This document shows, in pieces, positions 21,192-33,274 of a stretch of DNA of 64,000 nt. Positions within the stretch are counted from its first letter, which is position 1; each line of letters opens with the position of its first letter. The stretch is from NCBI GenBank assembly GCA_027924585.1, contig BSBM01000442.1, positions 9,548,001-9,612,000 on the forward strand. The letters run 5' to 3'. This stretch comes from Larix kaempferi. Its lineage: Eukaryota; Streptophyta; Pinopsida; Pinales; Pinaceae. The notes below the pieces were generated by a model. The model saw only the letters and a list, made by a program, of their open reading frames with translations. It made no database searches and was not told the DNA's origin. The position numbers were made by a program, and so were the translations under genes.

Positions 21192-24028
21192 ATGCCTAAG
21201 AAATTTTTAATTGAAGAAGAGTTCATGGTTGAAGAGACTGTGAGGTTGTTCCAACATGCAGGAATTGACGAATTAATGAGAACCCCAAACAAAAAAATCA
21301 TTAAGGAATTAGAACAAAATCTAAGGAGACCACCAAGACACGGCCCCTCAATGCAAGACAAAGGGAAAAATCCAGCAGCACCCAGATCAAAACTACTGTA
21401 GACAAGTTTGGTAGGGCCAAAAAGCCTCTTGTTGATAAAGAGATACCATTAACTATGACTCCAGACTACATCTCACCGCGTACAGTGGATGCGCCGACCA
21501 TTAGACTGCTAAAGAGCCCAAAGTATGAGATACCACTCTCACCTATATCGAAGCATGTTTAGGTGGACAAAAATTTGTTAGGAAAGATTCCAGATTGCTA
21601 ATGGGAGGATTATGATCTACTAGCAATGCAGAAGGATAAACCAACTGAACCAAATTTCCCACAGTTCCAGCCCAACAAATACATGTGCTGGAAGAGGAAT
21701 GTAAAGTGTGACTTCACCTTGGTCACCGAGAGCTGGTTGTCAGGAGTAGCCAAGTCTGGGCTGCTCAACCTGTTAAGGCTTCCACATTTTGACAGATCAG
21801 CGGAGCTCAATGCGGTGGTGCGAACTCTTATGGATCGCATCCACCAGGGATATTTATGGCTAGACCAGAATATCGACCTGTCAATTGACTTGATACACCA
21901 TATAACTGGATTAAGCAAAAGGGGAGAATACCAAAGGAAGTTCTTCCAGGGAATGACAAAGGATAAATAGGTAGCATCATTAATGAAGCAAACACAATCT
22001 GTGGTCAAAGGGAAGCGAGGCTTCGAGACGGATGACATAAAGGATGATGCAATAAGGTTTGTCATGCAGTTGTTAGTGGGCAAAATATTAAGGAAGTGCA
22101 GACCATTAGAAGTAAACGCAGGAGCAGTACTACTTGGCGCTACAACCGTCGAGGGACAAGAATTCAATTGATCCCAATTTGTATTACATGAATTCCTTGA
22201 AGAACTAAATGATACATAGATCAACGGGGTATATTTTCATTTCACCTGCCTAATCATATTGATCGGCTTCCTCGGATGGAGGGAACCGAAGCAATATGTC
22301 GGAGTGGTCACAAACACTTTGGATTGCAGAGGCGCTAGATTTCAGAATCTATGGGAAAACTTGAATCCAGAGCGAAAGCACGAGACAACGCTGGTCTTTT
22401 ACACATATTATGACCAGCTGTGTGGGGCCATCATGATCACACCTCGCATGCCAAAGCAGATAACGAGCAAATATATTTGCATTATAAATTTTTATGCTGC
22501 GATGAAATGCATCTCCATTTCACACAAAGCGCAAACAAATAATGCTGATTTGTACCCAGGAAACTACAATATGTATGAGGAAGATATTGAGAACTTAATG
22601 AAGGAATGGCCAGCTAAATTCTGAGTTGAGGTTGTGGACATCGAAAGTGATTCTGGCGAGGATAACCCTATCCCATGTCCCATTATAAAATATAAAGAGT
22701 CAAGCAAAAGGAAGGACGTTGGAAGTCCTTCAGGATGCAAGGAACCAAGGAAAAAGCAGAAAGAAAACAAAGACCAATTAGACACAATGCTTCACGAAGA
22801 TGACTATTTAATGATTGCTGCGAGGGTAACTTAACAAATGGAGGAACTCTCGACAAACAAAGAAAAGAAGGAAAAGGCAATTCAAGACATCTTAAAATAG
22901 AACCTGACTACACTGCAAGGGATATCCCAAAAATTTGATGAAGTCAGCAAAAGATTACGATTGCACCATGAGTCAACAGCTGGAAAAGGGTCAGCAGGGA
23001 CTTCACAGTAGCAAATAACAGTTCTCGCGAGGTCCCATATTGTCCATTTGCAGCCACAATCTATCATATTTCCATTACAAGATTAAGCAATGCTAGATAC
23101 AAAGAATGTAGAGCACGTGGAGCTTGATCTTGCAACCATACCATTGCCAGTACTCCATTACTTACAAGTGCAACTAGGTGAAGAAATGCATGACAGAACC
23201 ATAGAAGCACTGAAAGGACAAGCAGAGTTATAAAGGCAACTTGAGGAAGAGAGCTCATGAAATACTATGCAATTACAAGATGAAACAGATCGTCGGTTGA
23301 GATTGGAGAACACAATCACTGCTGTTGCAGGTAATATAGATGAGTTTGAAATTCAAACAGAACCAGCAGATACCATCGTCAATATTGAAGATTTGGTTAA
23401 TAGCCTAAGGACTGAGAAGGAAGACATGGAGATTCTCCATGAATCTGAAATTGCTTCCCTAAAAGCATAAATCAATCCACAGACTCTACCAGATGAACAG
23501 CAGTTGAGACAAGGAGTAGTGAAGACCGCGACACAGAATATTGCTATCGAAGTTGCTAAGTGCCAGAGTCTACTAGAAGCAGCAATGAAGGAATTTAGTA
23601 CCCTTGAAGAAGATCAACAATTACAGGTCGTAAAGAAGGAAGTCAAGGAAAAACAAGAAGTACTAGAAAAGATGGGTGAGGAGGTTAAGGCGCTACCAGT
23701 AGGGGAGAAACTCCTCAAATACAAGGAAATCAACAACCTCAAGAAGGAAGTGAAAGTGTAGCGGGAGAAGGAGACAGAAATGGGTGACAAGTACCAACCA
23801 TTATTAAAAGATGCCAACATGATCTCACAGGAGATCGAAGAAAAGTTGAAGGAGCTTAACCAGAACCAAGAGAAGGTGGAAGGCCAGGTCGGACAGGAGA
23901 TAACATTAGAGATGGTGGAAACAGTTGGGAAAATTGAACAAGATATGAAGGCTATAGTAGAAAAGCTAACTAAAACATTCAAGGAGTTCACTGCAAAGAT
24001 CAACCCACAATCATCAAAACACCTTTAA
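21192..24028 (+). pseudogene. Gyp-A third gene (post-pol ORF), coiled-coil protein
   Basis: It starts MPKKFLIEEEFMVEETVRLF QHAG. After one frame change near 21400 it runs in a single frame to 24028 with about ten stops. The globular part has RTLMDRIHQGYLWLDQNIDL and DLIHHITGLSKRGE (about 21888-21930), then YYDQLCGAIMITPRMPKQIT. The C-terminal 350 codons (from about 22860) are Lys/Glu/Gln-rich heptad-like coiled coil. I see no signal peptide or membrane segment, so it does not look like an envelope protein. Gyp-B has a homologue with the same order. Function unknown. Confidence 0.7.
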
Positions 24029-24038
24029 GGAACTCCAG

Positions 24039-24058
24039 GTGGCTCGGGGGCGAGCCAC
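24039..24058 (+). promoter_or_regulatory. perfect hairpin next to the Gyp-A 3' LTR
   Basis: GTGGCTCG, a four-base G loop, then CGAGCCAC, seven bases before the LTR start. The same stem is at 55268-55286 in Gyp-B. It occupies the place of the polypurine tract. Confidence 0.75.
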
Positions 24059-24065
24059 AAGTAAG

Positions 24066-25564
24066 TGTTAGGGGCCTATTGGGCCTGGCCCAGATGGGGA
24101 AATTTTGAACAGGAAGTATTGTGAGAACTGCGGAGATAAGTGTAGTTAAGCTTGAACAATTTTGGGATAAGTTTTGGTATGTTGCGAAGTTGCACGCAGC
24201 ATAGTGTTAGAGGAGCTGTGAGGTCGATGATGCGAGGAGTACAGTGCTGCGATGTGCCACGTCAACAAGGATCCAACTAAGCACATCATCGACAGATGAA
24301 GGCAGTTATTTTGGTTAGGTCACAGAAGACCTCTTTTTGGCGAAGATCGTCGATAACTACCAAGTAGTGGGTAGGTTCAGATCGAAGGTAGGTGACTCAC
24401 AACGAGCAGAAGACTACGACTACTCGAAGCTAGTCATCTAAGGCCAGAAAAGAAGGAATAGATCGGTGGAAGCAACCTACTGGCGCACATATAATAGAAG
24501 ATCCGCTACCAGATATCAGTAGTCCAGTTTTCGGAAAACCGTGACAGTTTTGTAAACCTAAGGGTTCTGCCTTTGTAAAAAGTAAAGACATGACCTATGG
24601 GTCTTGATCTATATATAAGGAAATTTTGTAAAGGAAAGGGGTTAACTCTCATTTTGGTTAATATTGTGAGATCTGTTAGATAAAAACATTGTAAAGGCTC
24701 TGCAACTGAGTGCGTAGAGACCTAATTTTGAGAGAGAAAGAGAAGAGCGCCTGCAGCTGAGCCCGTAGGCGAAGAACTGTTGTACCCTTTCCCAGATAAA
24801 TAAACAACATTTCTTGTGGATGTAGCTTCCCATCCGGGGGGGTGAACCACGTTAAACCATTGTGTTATGTGATTGCTGTGTATGATTGCCATTAATTTAT
24901 GATCTAATTTACTTACAGTGCATGCATGAAGTTATTATTATTGCTTGTTATATGTTTACTGTGATTTGTATTCGTCGTGGAAAGGATGGAATAAGATGCT
25001 AAGCAGTTCATGTATGGAGGAATATTAAACAGTAAAGCACCTATAAGTATCGAATGAATAGATCGATAAGATAACCACACAATTAAGTGAGAAGGATTAT
25101 ATCACAGTGTCAAAGCACACAACACTGCACATCTCACATATTTGCATAAGTTATGGTGCTTATCAAAGCTAAGTAAGGATGAATGATTAAGGTTTATCGA
25201 CTAGGAATTGAATAAGAAGTGGTCAGATCTCATAAACCCACTGTGTGGCTTGGGGTCTCACTGAGGGTGCCATTATACGGGGTCTTGAAGAATCTTGACG
25301 TGAAGTAGAAGAATTCGCGTAGTCACCTACGCAGTTGCGTAGTCCGTCACTGCGCTATGCATTAATCAGCTGAATCACTCGTATCACAAGGTTGTGGAAA
25401 CCTGCTTCTGCAACCACCCCCTCCAACTTCCCCTTGGGTGAGACCTCATGCTGCTTGTAGTATGTTGCCGAAAGGGCCGGTGAATAGGGTTTTTGTTGGT
25501 ATTTTGTATCGCGAAGTACCTAGGTCTACATTGGAAAACCTCTAGAATAGTGCTATGACGAACA
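24066..25564 (+). repeat. Gyp-A 3' LTR (1499 bp)
   Basis: Begins TGTTAGGGGC and ends GACGAACA. It has a TATATATAA box at 24610 and conserved blocks shared with the Gyp-B LTR (GTAAAGACATGACCTA, CCGGGGGGGTGAACCACGTT, GGGTGAGACCTCA). The adjoining 25565 base belongs to Gyp-B gag. Confidence 0.9.
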
Positions 25565-26157
25565 AGTGGCACACCAAACCCAATCAATATGAACCACAAT
25601 CAGGCACCATGGTGTGAAATCTGCAGAACCAGAGGACACAGGCCTGAAGACTGTTATCTAATACAGAAATATGTAAACACCCCTAAAAGCTTATATTGCA
25701 ATATCTATAGATCAGTTGGACATGATGAATCCAATTGTCATGCATACGAGCTCATGAATTAAAGAAAGCGCGATATGGAAGCAATGAGAGGTGTTGGAAT
25801 GTACCACGTTAAAGAGGAGAATTAGCCAAAGCAAGAAAACACCGACTATGATTAGGGAGGATATAGAGGTTGTGGTGGTGGATACCACGGGAGAGGAAGA
25901 AATGCTAGCCTAGCGCAAGGAAGAGGTCCCGGCCAGGTAATATGTTATAATTGTGGCCAGCCAGGTAACGTTTCTAGAGATTGTACTCACCCATGCACTA
26001 TGTGCAATTACTATAAATCATTTGAGCATGTTATTGAATACTTCCCTATGCTTGAGGTAGAAATGTAGAAAAGAAGAAGGACAGAACCACTGAATCCCAA
26101 CATCTAGATGATCGCAGTAGAGAGCAGAATTGTGGATCCAAGTGTAAACGTAGTAAC
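25565..26157 (+). pseudogene. Gyp-B gag fragment with zinc knuckles
   Basis: It starts at AGTGGCACACCAAACCC, homologous to 15430 onward in Gyp-A. It contains CEICRTRGHRPEDC, CNIYRSVGHDESNC (Cys lost), a Gly-rich region, CYNCGQPGNVSRDC (His lost) and a decayed fifth knuckle. Several TAG/TAA stops are present. Gyp-A lies directly upstream and Gyp-C directly downstream; gag resumes at 44069. Confidence 0.85.
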
Positions 26158-26879
26158 TGTTAACACCCAAAAAGTGCTCACTACCTCATCTACCCCATTA
26201 CATGACTCATTTGTCCATAAGTCCTACCATATTTGCCTCTAGAACCCCAAAAAAACATTAAAAAGCCTCCAAAAGGCCAAAAACCCCACTTTTTCCCCAA
26301 AATAAGTTAAATTCCTCCAAAAATAGCAAAAACCCTCTTTAAAGGGAATAAAAAATACAAAAAAGAGGAAAAAGAGGGAAAAAAGGAAGCAAAAACCCTA
26401 TACAACTGACCTAAGCCATATGGTTCCCAAAACCATGGGTCAACACTCCACCACTTAAAAACCTATAAATAGGTAATGGAGGCCCCCCATTTCATATCCA
26501 CAAGCATCCTTATCCTCACTCTGCCAAAAATTCTCACGAAACCCTAGCTCTCCCTTTGGAGCTACTTTCCACTTGAGAACCCCATTTGGCCCCATTTCCA
26601 AAACATCTTTGGAAGAAGGAGAAGGAACAACATTGGAGCTTGGAAGAAACCCTCCTAGACTGCTGCAAGAGCTTCACCAACCTCACATTGGAGGTATAAT
26701 CAATACAAAAACATTTTATTATCTTTTTTTTTTATATAATTTTTATGCACATGCTAGTTTAAAGTTACTGTTTTCATTCACTGTATTGCTTTTACTATTT
26801 TTACCGAACTGCTACTAAGGAGTCCCTTCTCCTTAGTAGGTGCTCATTTGCACAAGCTAGGGTGAAAACCCTAGCTACA
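26158..26879 (+). repeat. Gyp-C 5' LTR
   Basis: TGTTAACACCC to CTAGCTACA, 722 bp. TATAAATA at 26464 is a good promoter candidate. The ORF at 26573-26818 lies wholly inside the LTR and recurs in the 3' copy, so it is not a separate gene. Confidence 0.92.
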
Positions 26880-26883
26880 GTTT

Positions 26884-26901
26884 TGGCGACTCCCCTAGTG
26901 T
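26884..26901 (+). promoter_or_regulatory. Gyp-C primer-binding site
   Basis: TGGCGACTCCCCTAGTG lies four bases after the LTR. TGGCGACTC is a common start of gypsy primer sites in plants; the exact tRNA is not determined. Confidence 0.7.
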
Positions 26902-28738
26902 TCCTTTGAATTTCTGGTTATAGTTTTTAAATTTTTTTAGTTTTCTGCAATATTTTTCTGTTTTCCCCTTTCAACTGTCCCTTTCGACAGTCGGGTTTGC
27001 TGCCGTAAACTGCGTCTTTTTTCTCCACAGTTGCATTTCGACCGAGACTTCTAGACTGTTACTTGCAATCTGACCATGACTCCCAAACTGTTTCCTACGA
27101 TCTCCCCGCAGCTTGCAGTCTATTTCCTGCAATCTGACCGCGGCTCTCAGCCTGTTTCCTACGCTCCGACCGCAACTGTTACCCTTTTTCCTGCGATCCG
27201 CCCGTGGCCTTCAACCATTTTCCTGCGGTCCACCTACGGCGTTCAACCATTTTCATGCGATCTGCCTACGTCTTTCAGCCATTTTCCTGTGACTCGCCTG
27301 TGGCTTTCATCCATTTTCCTGCGATCCGCCTACGGCTTTCAGCCATTTCCTTGTTGTCCGCCTGCGACTATCAACCTGTTTCCCGCGATCCGACTGCACA
27401 GTTTCGCCGCAGACCCGCAATCTGTTTTCTGCACTTTTTCCCTGTTTGAACACAGCACTTTGCTACAATATTTTCTGCACCTGCACAACCACCTGTCCTA
27501 TCTGCAGCCATACTTACCTACAACCTTTTTCTGTAGTATTATTTTTTTTCCATTTACAGAATTTTAAAAAAAAATTAACATTTTAATTGAAAAAAGAAAA
27601 TTTTGCATTTCAAAGTTTAATTTCTGCATTGTTATTTTTAGTTAGAAAGTTTCCCACCCCATGGTACTTTTACTTGGGTTCATTACCTCACATGCACACA
27701 CTCTGTCACCTAATTCAAGTGGGCCCTAAAATACTACTTAATACAACCAACATTCTAACCCCACTTGGGGAACACATAAGAATCTTGTAGTTAGGTAAGA
27801 TTGGGGGGATAGGCATCCAAATAACACCCCTTGGTCTCTTACACTTGAGACATAGTTGTTGTCCATTAGGGAACCAAAATCCCCTAGTATTTTTTGGCAT
27901 GGTCACAACCTGTTTATCAGAGGGCCTCTCCCCTAGGAGGGTTGAAGTAGCCAGACTGGTTCCGGAGGGCTGAGTGGAATACGACAATCCATTCAGTCAC
28001 TGAAGGTTACCATTCGTAGTTCTCGGTGTATTACCCGTATGGGGATACAACGGCGATAGAACCAAACTGCAGATTCACCTTTTCTGGACGTGTCATGAAC
28101 GGGGTATCTTAGTTTCCTTTCTTCTAGGATTGACTACCCGGTGTCCCTCCCGGTAGGGGGATATCTTTAGCCACTTGGCACTACTATCCATATTGTATGA
28201 CTTGTATTTCATCACCTTGCAGAGGATATGTCTGGTTGAGTCAGAATACTGTTTAGTTAGGTGTTTGCATGCTCCCTTACCTCCCTTTGGTCTAGTGAGT
28301 CCACTATTTTTATTTTTTAGGAAACTTGCTACTTGTTGGTATTCTGACCATTTCTGTTGATACTCTGCTTATTGTAGCAAAGCTGTTACAGTAAGTGTTT
28401 TGAGTTGGTTGTTGGCCTGAGTGCCATATTTTTTGCACTCTCCTTCTGCACACTCGGTTGCATTAGGGTTTTGGATCTATTTTTCACTCGACACAACCCC
28501 GACAGACTTGACACCACCTATCACCATTGAGTCCCCGAGACATTCTCGGTGCCTTCGGGGCCAGCCCCCGCAGTACAGTTCACTTGACACCACCCGTCAT
28601 AGATGTAGAGTTTCATCACTCGACTCCACTCATCGTAGACGCAGAGCTCCGTCCCCCGGCACTGACGCCCCTTATTTTACCTCTGATTCTAAGGCAGAGT
28701 CCGAGAACCCCACTTACACTGCACCAACCAGCCCCATG
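26902..28738 (+). other. Gyp-C long leader
   Basis: A 1.8-kb leader before gag. It includes the 33-bp array (27088-27420), T-rich runs (27540-27610), and anonymous sequence. The in-frame text upstream of the Met at 28739 (from 28421) is Ser/Thr/Pro-rich and may or may not be translated. Confidence 0.5.
27088..27420 (+). repeat. 33-bp tandem repeat in the Gyp-C leader
   Basis: About ten diverged units with core TTTTCCTGCGATCCGCC and GGCTTTCA(A/G)CCA. Because 33 is a multiple of three, the frame at 27076-27567 reads as an 11-residue repeat (xxFPAIRPxxx type). Translation is not supported otherwise. Confidence 0.8.
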
Positions 28739-30570
28739 GCTAGCATGACTTCCAACCCTTTCTTTGTAGGGACCCTTGGTGGAGCATCCACCACCACTCC
28801 AGCTAACACACCTGCTTTGGGTATGCCCACGATGGGGCCCACATCCACCATTCCGATCACTGCACCCATCCCAGTTTCTAGCATACCCATCCCAACTCCA
28901 CCAGTGGCTCACACTACCCTTGGCGGTGTAGGACCGTCCCATACCACCTTCGTTCCTCCACATGGGGGCAATGTCCCCAACTTGACCCCAGCCCCTCCAC
29001 TTGGGGGCATTGCCCCAATGTGATCACAACCACCAGTATCTCACATACTTCTAATATTTTTCCATTCATGGCCAGTCTCAACCTTCTTGACCTAGCCAGA
29101 CTGACTAACGATCCCATCAGACACGACCATGCGTGGCCTCACATGCCCACCAAGCTCCCATCCGACATCCCTAAGTTTGAGGGAAAGGCAGGTGAAGACC
29201 CCCAGAAGCACATTATGTCCTTTCATCTATGGTGTTCCTCCAACTCCATAGTGGACGAATCTGTCCACCTCCATCTGTTATAGCGCACCCTCACTGGCTC
29301 TGCAGCTAAGTGGTACATCGAACAACCCCATGGGACCCATGCCACCTTTACCTCCCTCGCCTCAACCTTCCTACAGTTCTTTTAGTTACCTATCTGCTAT
29401 GATGCAAGAGTTGAGATCCTACTGTCTTGCAGACAGAACACGACCACCCACATCAATGACCACATTCATTAGTGGCATCGACGCCGCAGCCTCTGCAAAA
29501 TCTAATTAGATGACTGTATCTTCTTAGATTGGTTTCTAAAATCTCTCGTTCCTGTCATTGGTTTCTAAAATCTCTCCTTCCTGTCATTGCTAAGGATGTG
29601 GCATCCGAGCGACTCCAGTCCAAAGAAGAGGCCATCCTCAAAGCTTAGCAATTTGACCTTATTTACGCCCAGTCTGGTTATCTATATTCCATCATCCCTG
29701 ACCCCCCCCCCCCCTCCCCCGTGGTGATTCCTCCCGACATGATGCGTCGGGGGCATCCCATGCTGCAGATAGCATCATTGGCCGTATAGCCTCAGATAAC
29801 CAACCCTTTTCCATAGCATGTCCTAGCCCTGGCCTTGACCTTTCACGGGCTACATCCCATTCCGGAGCAACCAATTCATATGCTCCCATGGCACATCATC
29901 ACCATTCCCATGGACCCTCATGTCCACCACAGTGCTTTGGTCATGCATCCCCCGCTTACACCCCCCTAGTCGCACCTCAGCCATATTACCACCCGCAGGC
30001 CGCTCCAGCTCTTGTATCCTCTCAAGCCCCACCTGCTTATTACCCACCACAGGAAGCCCCTGCGGAAAACAAACAACCCATCGCACAAGCATATCAGCAA
30101 CCCCTACAAGGCTTAGCACCTGCGTCGCCTCCACCTACTTATTATCCACCGTAGCTTTCTCCCACACCTGCACAACTCCAGAACCCACCTGCTTCCCAAG
30201 GGCAAGTATATGGACAACAAAATCTGCAGCCAAACCAGAACAACCAGCGCCAACAAGGCCAGCAAAACTGCGGCAAAGGCCATAACCGTGGGAACAACCC
30301 CCCTCTAGACCAAGGCGGTCCACCTCCCAATCCCCCAAACAACAATAACGCAGCACCTGCCAACCAGAACCCCGATCAGGCGCCCAAGCAAGCCAAAAAT
30401 CCTAATTTGTGAACAAACCATCCTTGTTCTATTTGCGGGGTCTATGGACATTACACACACACTTGCCCACATTTGGAGCGAGCTCGACAACTATGGACCG
30501 ATGATGCCCACTGCCAAGGGCACGCGGCTCCTTAGGCGCCACCCAACCCCCCACCACCTCAGAATCAACC
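28739..30570 (+). pseudogene. Gyp-C gag
   Basis: N-terminal Thr/Pro-rich region, then after a frame change LPSDIPKFEGKAGEDPQKHI, SFHLWCSSNSIVDESVHLHL and LTGSAAKWY. This is the retrotransposon Gag domain (29160-29430). A His/Pro/Gln-rich segment (29888-30400) and the knuckle CSICGVYGHYTHTC (about 30430) follow. Stops at 29281, 29384 and 30154 and two frameshifts are present. A C-run at about 29702-29720 marks one frame change. Confidence 0.8.
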
Positions 30571-30571
30571 C

Positions 30572-31435
30572 TTGGTGTTACAAAACCCTTTACCCACCCA
30601 AGGAGTAGTGAACACTCAGCCATTGGCTCTCCCTCAAGGAAACACGCCACCACAACAACAAATCTCTTATGTCTCTCCTGATCAACCCATGTTAGACTCA
30701 GGTACCCATCACTTGTTAATGATGTCATCTGCCAATGTCAACCTTCAAACCCGTCGAAACCAATATGGCTCCACCCTTGAAGCCCCTCCCGTCGACAAAA
30801 ACACCACTGCTCATCCCACTGATCAGTCGTTACGCATACCTCTGGCTCCCCTAGATGGCACCTCCAAAGCCCCTCGCTTTCCACTCCACCGCATCAACAA
30901 TAACCGCAATGCTCGCGTTGCGTCTAATTACAACATTGTAGATGACTTAGCCCAGTCCCCCGCAGCCATGTCTGCGTTAGAGATCTTAAAAAATTGTCCT
31001 TCACAGCACAAGACTTTTCTCTCCGCCATTGGTGCTATTGACCCAAATGATTCACGAATGATGGCCTTCGATTTGGACCAATCCGAACCACGCCTTCCTT
31101 CCACATTAGCATTCCAAGTTTCTGTATCCGTTCAAAATATTTTCATCCATCGGTGCATCATCGATGAAGGTGCCTCTACATGCATTATGTCCACTTTCTT
31201 TTGGCAGAAGTTGGGATCCCCTACTCTCCAGCAGTCCACCACTGCGTTGTGAGCCTATGACGACCATTCGACTCAACCTCAAGGTCTCTTAGATAAGGTC
31301 CCCGTCCAGTTGGCTGGTAAAACAGTGCTTATTGACATAGAGGTCATCAACACCCAGCTTGATTATAACCTCTTACTTGGCTGCAGTTACATGTATGCCA
31401 TTGGGCGGTTGCCTCATCCGTTTTTCATACCATGA
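30572..31435 (+). pseudogene. Gyp-C aspartic protease
   Basis: A Pro/Gln-rich linker, then MSALEILKNCPSQHKTFLSA, FIHRCIIDEGASTCIMSTFF (retropepsin active site, D-E-G instead of D-S/T-G) and VINTQLDYNLLLGCSYMYAI. One TGA at about 31250. D-E-G may be a mutation or a lineage variant. Confidence 0.75.
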
Positions 31436-31524
31436 TGTTCCCCCACGACGGATGCATGGTTAAGGTTGATTAACTCACCTATTACGATCCCAATGCTCCT
31501 GCTGCACCCAAAAATATTCTCCCC

Positions 31525-33039
31525 ATGGTCGAACAACCTACTTGCAGTGTAACTACCTCATTGGTTTCCTCAGTGGGACCTAGAGTCTACTCAGATATGA
31601 CCATGACCTCAACATTCCAGGCCATTCCACCCCCGTCACCCACGACCGAAGTATCTGGCTTATGTACCCTTTCCCACAATACACCAACACCCAACCATCA
31701 ACCACCCTTGCTACCCCAACCACCATTGGTACCTAGTAATGTTGGTGTTCCACCCATCCATACAATCCCCTTCCTATTCCCCCCTTAGGCGATAGTGAGC
31801 GCCCCAGTTATGGCTACCCTCAGCCTCCCCATTTTAACCTTAGGCTTACCTGTATGGTACATTACGCCTCCCGTTACCCCTCTGACACCAAATGTCATCC
31901 TACAACCAGTGCAACCCATCACCACTACTAGCCAACCACCTCCCGGTGTTACTACCCCTTCCTCATCTACTAATCCATCACCTCTTATCAAGCACACTAG
32001 GGGCAGAGGCCTGCAACCATACACTTCTTTAGCCCCGCCCAAACCAGTTAAGAATACCCCCGTGTTTCCTGCTCCTCCCAAATGCTTGTTGTGTGATGAG
32101 TTGGGCCATGCCACCCATCAATGTCGACAATTACCCACATTACAAGAACACATGCAAATGCTTGACGATAACCCCAACATCCCGGTTTTCAAACTCGACC
32201 CTACCCCTAAGCCTCGTGATAAATCACTGCGTACCAACCACCCTTGTGCAATATGCAGTATTTACGGTCATTACTCACATCACTGTCTAGATATCCTAGA
32301 TTACAGAGCCGCCCTCTATGAGATGAATAACTTGGACCTTGAGACTGCTCCTCCCACCATTGAAGAGATCCACCCCCCAGCATCCCCGCCAACTGGAGAG
32401 ATTAATACCATTTATATTATCTCTTCTACTAGCACTCCCTTGTCAACCGATTTGACAACCGAAAGTTTCCACAATGATGAGGAGATTCTAGAGGCTCTTA
32501 CCGCTCCCGATTACCCCTGGGAAGATATGCACCATCGCTCTTATTTCCTCTCGGAAGAGTCCTCCTCCACCACAGCCACCCAATTCTCAGTTGAGTCCAA
32601 ATATTTCCTCCCCGCCAAAGTCGACTGGTTTAAAGAGCCCATTCCCGCTCCCAATGCCTTCGAGGAACATAACATGGCCAATATCTCTCCCACAATCCAT
32701 ATTGATATCTCTTCCCCCAGCGGTGCCCCTGAAACCATTACTTTTGGAGCCTCCTGCATTGAGTACAAGATCGGAGAGTACCAAAAACTTTTCCAAGAGT
32801 TCCGCGATGTCTTTGCTTGGTCCTATACCGAAATGCCTGGTCTTGACCCCGCTATCATTGAGCACCACATTGAGACCTCTGAGTTAGGGGGCATAACAGA
32901 TTACCTTTACCCTAGGATAGGGGGCATGATCAATCATTTTGAACCTTCCCCATCACATCTATCTCAATATTTCAATGAACCCATTGTTCAAACCAGCACA
33001 TATGTGATCCACATCATAAACACCATGCAGATAGCATAG
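31525..33039 (+). pseudogene. Gyp-C linker ORF with two more zinc knuckles, ending at the RT boundary
   Basis: A single frame (one stop at 31786) encodes Thr/Pro-rich text, CLLCDELGHATHQC (about 32080), CAICSIYGHYSHHC (about 32248), an acidic region, and FQEFRDVFAWSYTEMPGLDP with IIEHHIET. The last segment is the usual N-terminal edge of gypsy RT, but the protein then diverges and stops at 33037. The 414-codon frame from 31795 is fully open. The second knuckle resembles the one before the protease. Confidence 0.75.
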
Positions 33040-33274
33040 GGGCAGGTCATTAACCCTGCTCACTTTTTCACATGCATGATCTCAACCATTTTTGAGGTCA
33101 CATATTACTTGTAGATTTGATTTGATTTGATACACCTAGTATTATTCCCCCGTAGGTCATCATTTCTCCCCATCACTGCATCCTTGGCTTGGTGGGCTCA
33201 CCTTTATTTGCAACCATTTTTTAACCTAGTTATTTCCTTTGACGATTCTAGAGTCCTTATGACCTCCGTTTTTC

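Larger units (their letters stand above)
15306..25564 (+). mobile_element. Gyp-A: Ty3/gypsy element, 5' part beyond the CACTA insertion
   Basis: Order: gag zinc knuckles, protease, gag-like domain, RT, RNase H, integrase, spacer, a third gene with coiled-coil tail, a hairpin, then a 1499-bp 3' LTR. The frame used for gag, protease, RT and integrase is the same (frame 1), broken chiefly by stops, with a local frameshift pair between about 16933 and 17640. No chromodomain is seen after integrase, and there is a gene after pol, both as in non-chromovirus (Tat/Athila-type) lineages. The 5' LTR and most of gag lie left of the CACTA and outside the window. The LTR end abuts Gyp-B gag at 25565, so Gyp-A appears inserted in Gyp-B. 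Confidence 0.88.

Noticed and set aside
15306-26157. Gyp-A and Gyp-B gag as a simple tandem duplication
   Set aside because: The junction at 25564/25565 falls exactly at an LTR end and the resumed text is mid-gag, which fits insertion better.
26573-26818. 81-codon ORF repeated at 43765-44007
   Set aside because: Lies inside both Gyp-C LTRs; it is LTR sequence, not a gene.
28616-30728. Several Gly/Arg-rich minus-strand ORFs
   Set aside because: Antisense shadows of the Pro/Thr/Gln-rich Gyp-C gag; C-rich coding DNA leaves the other strand open.
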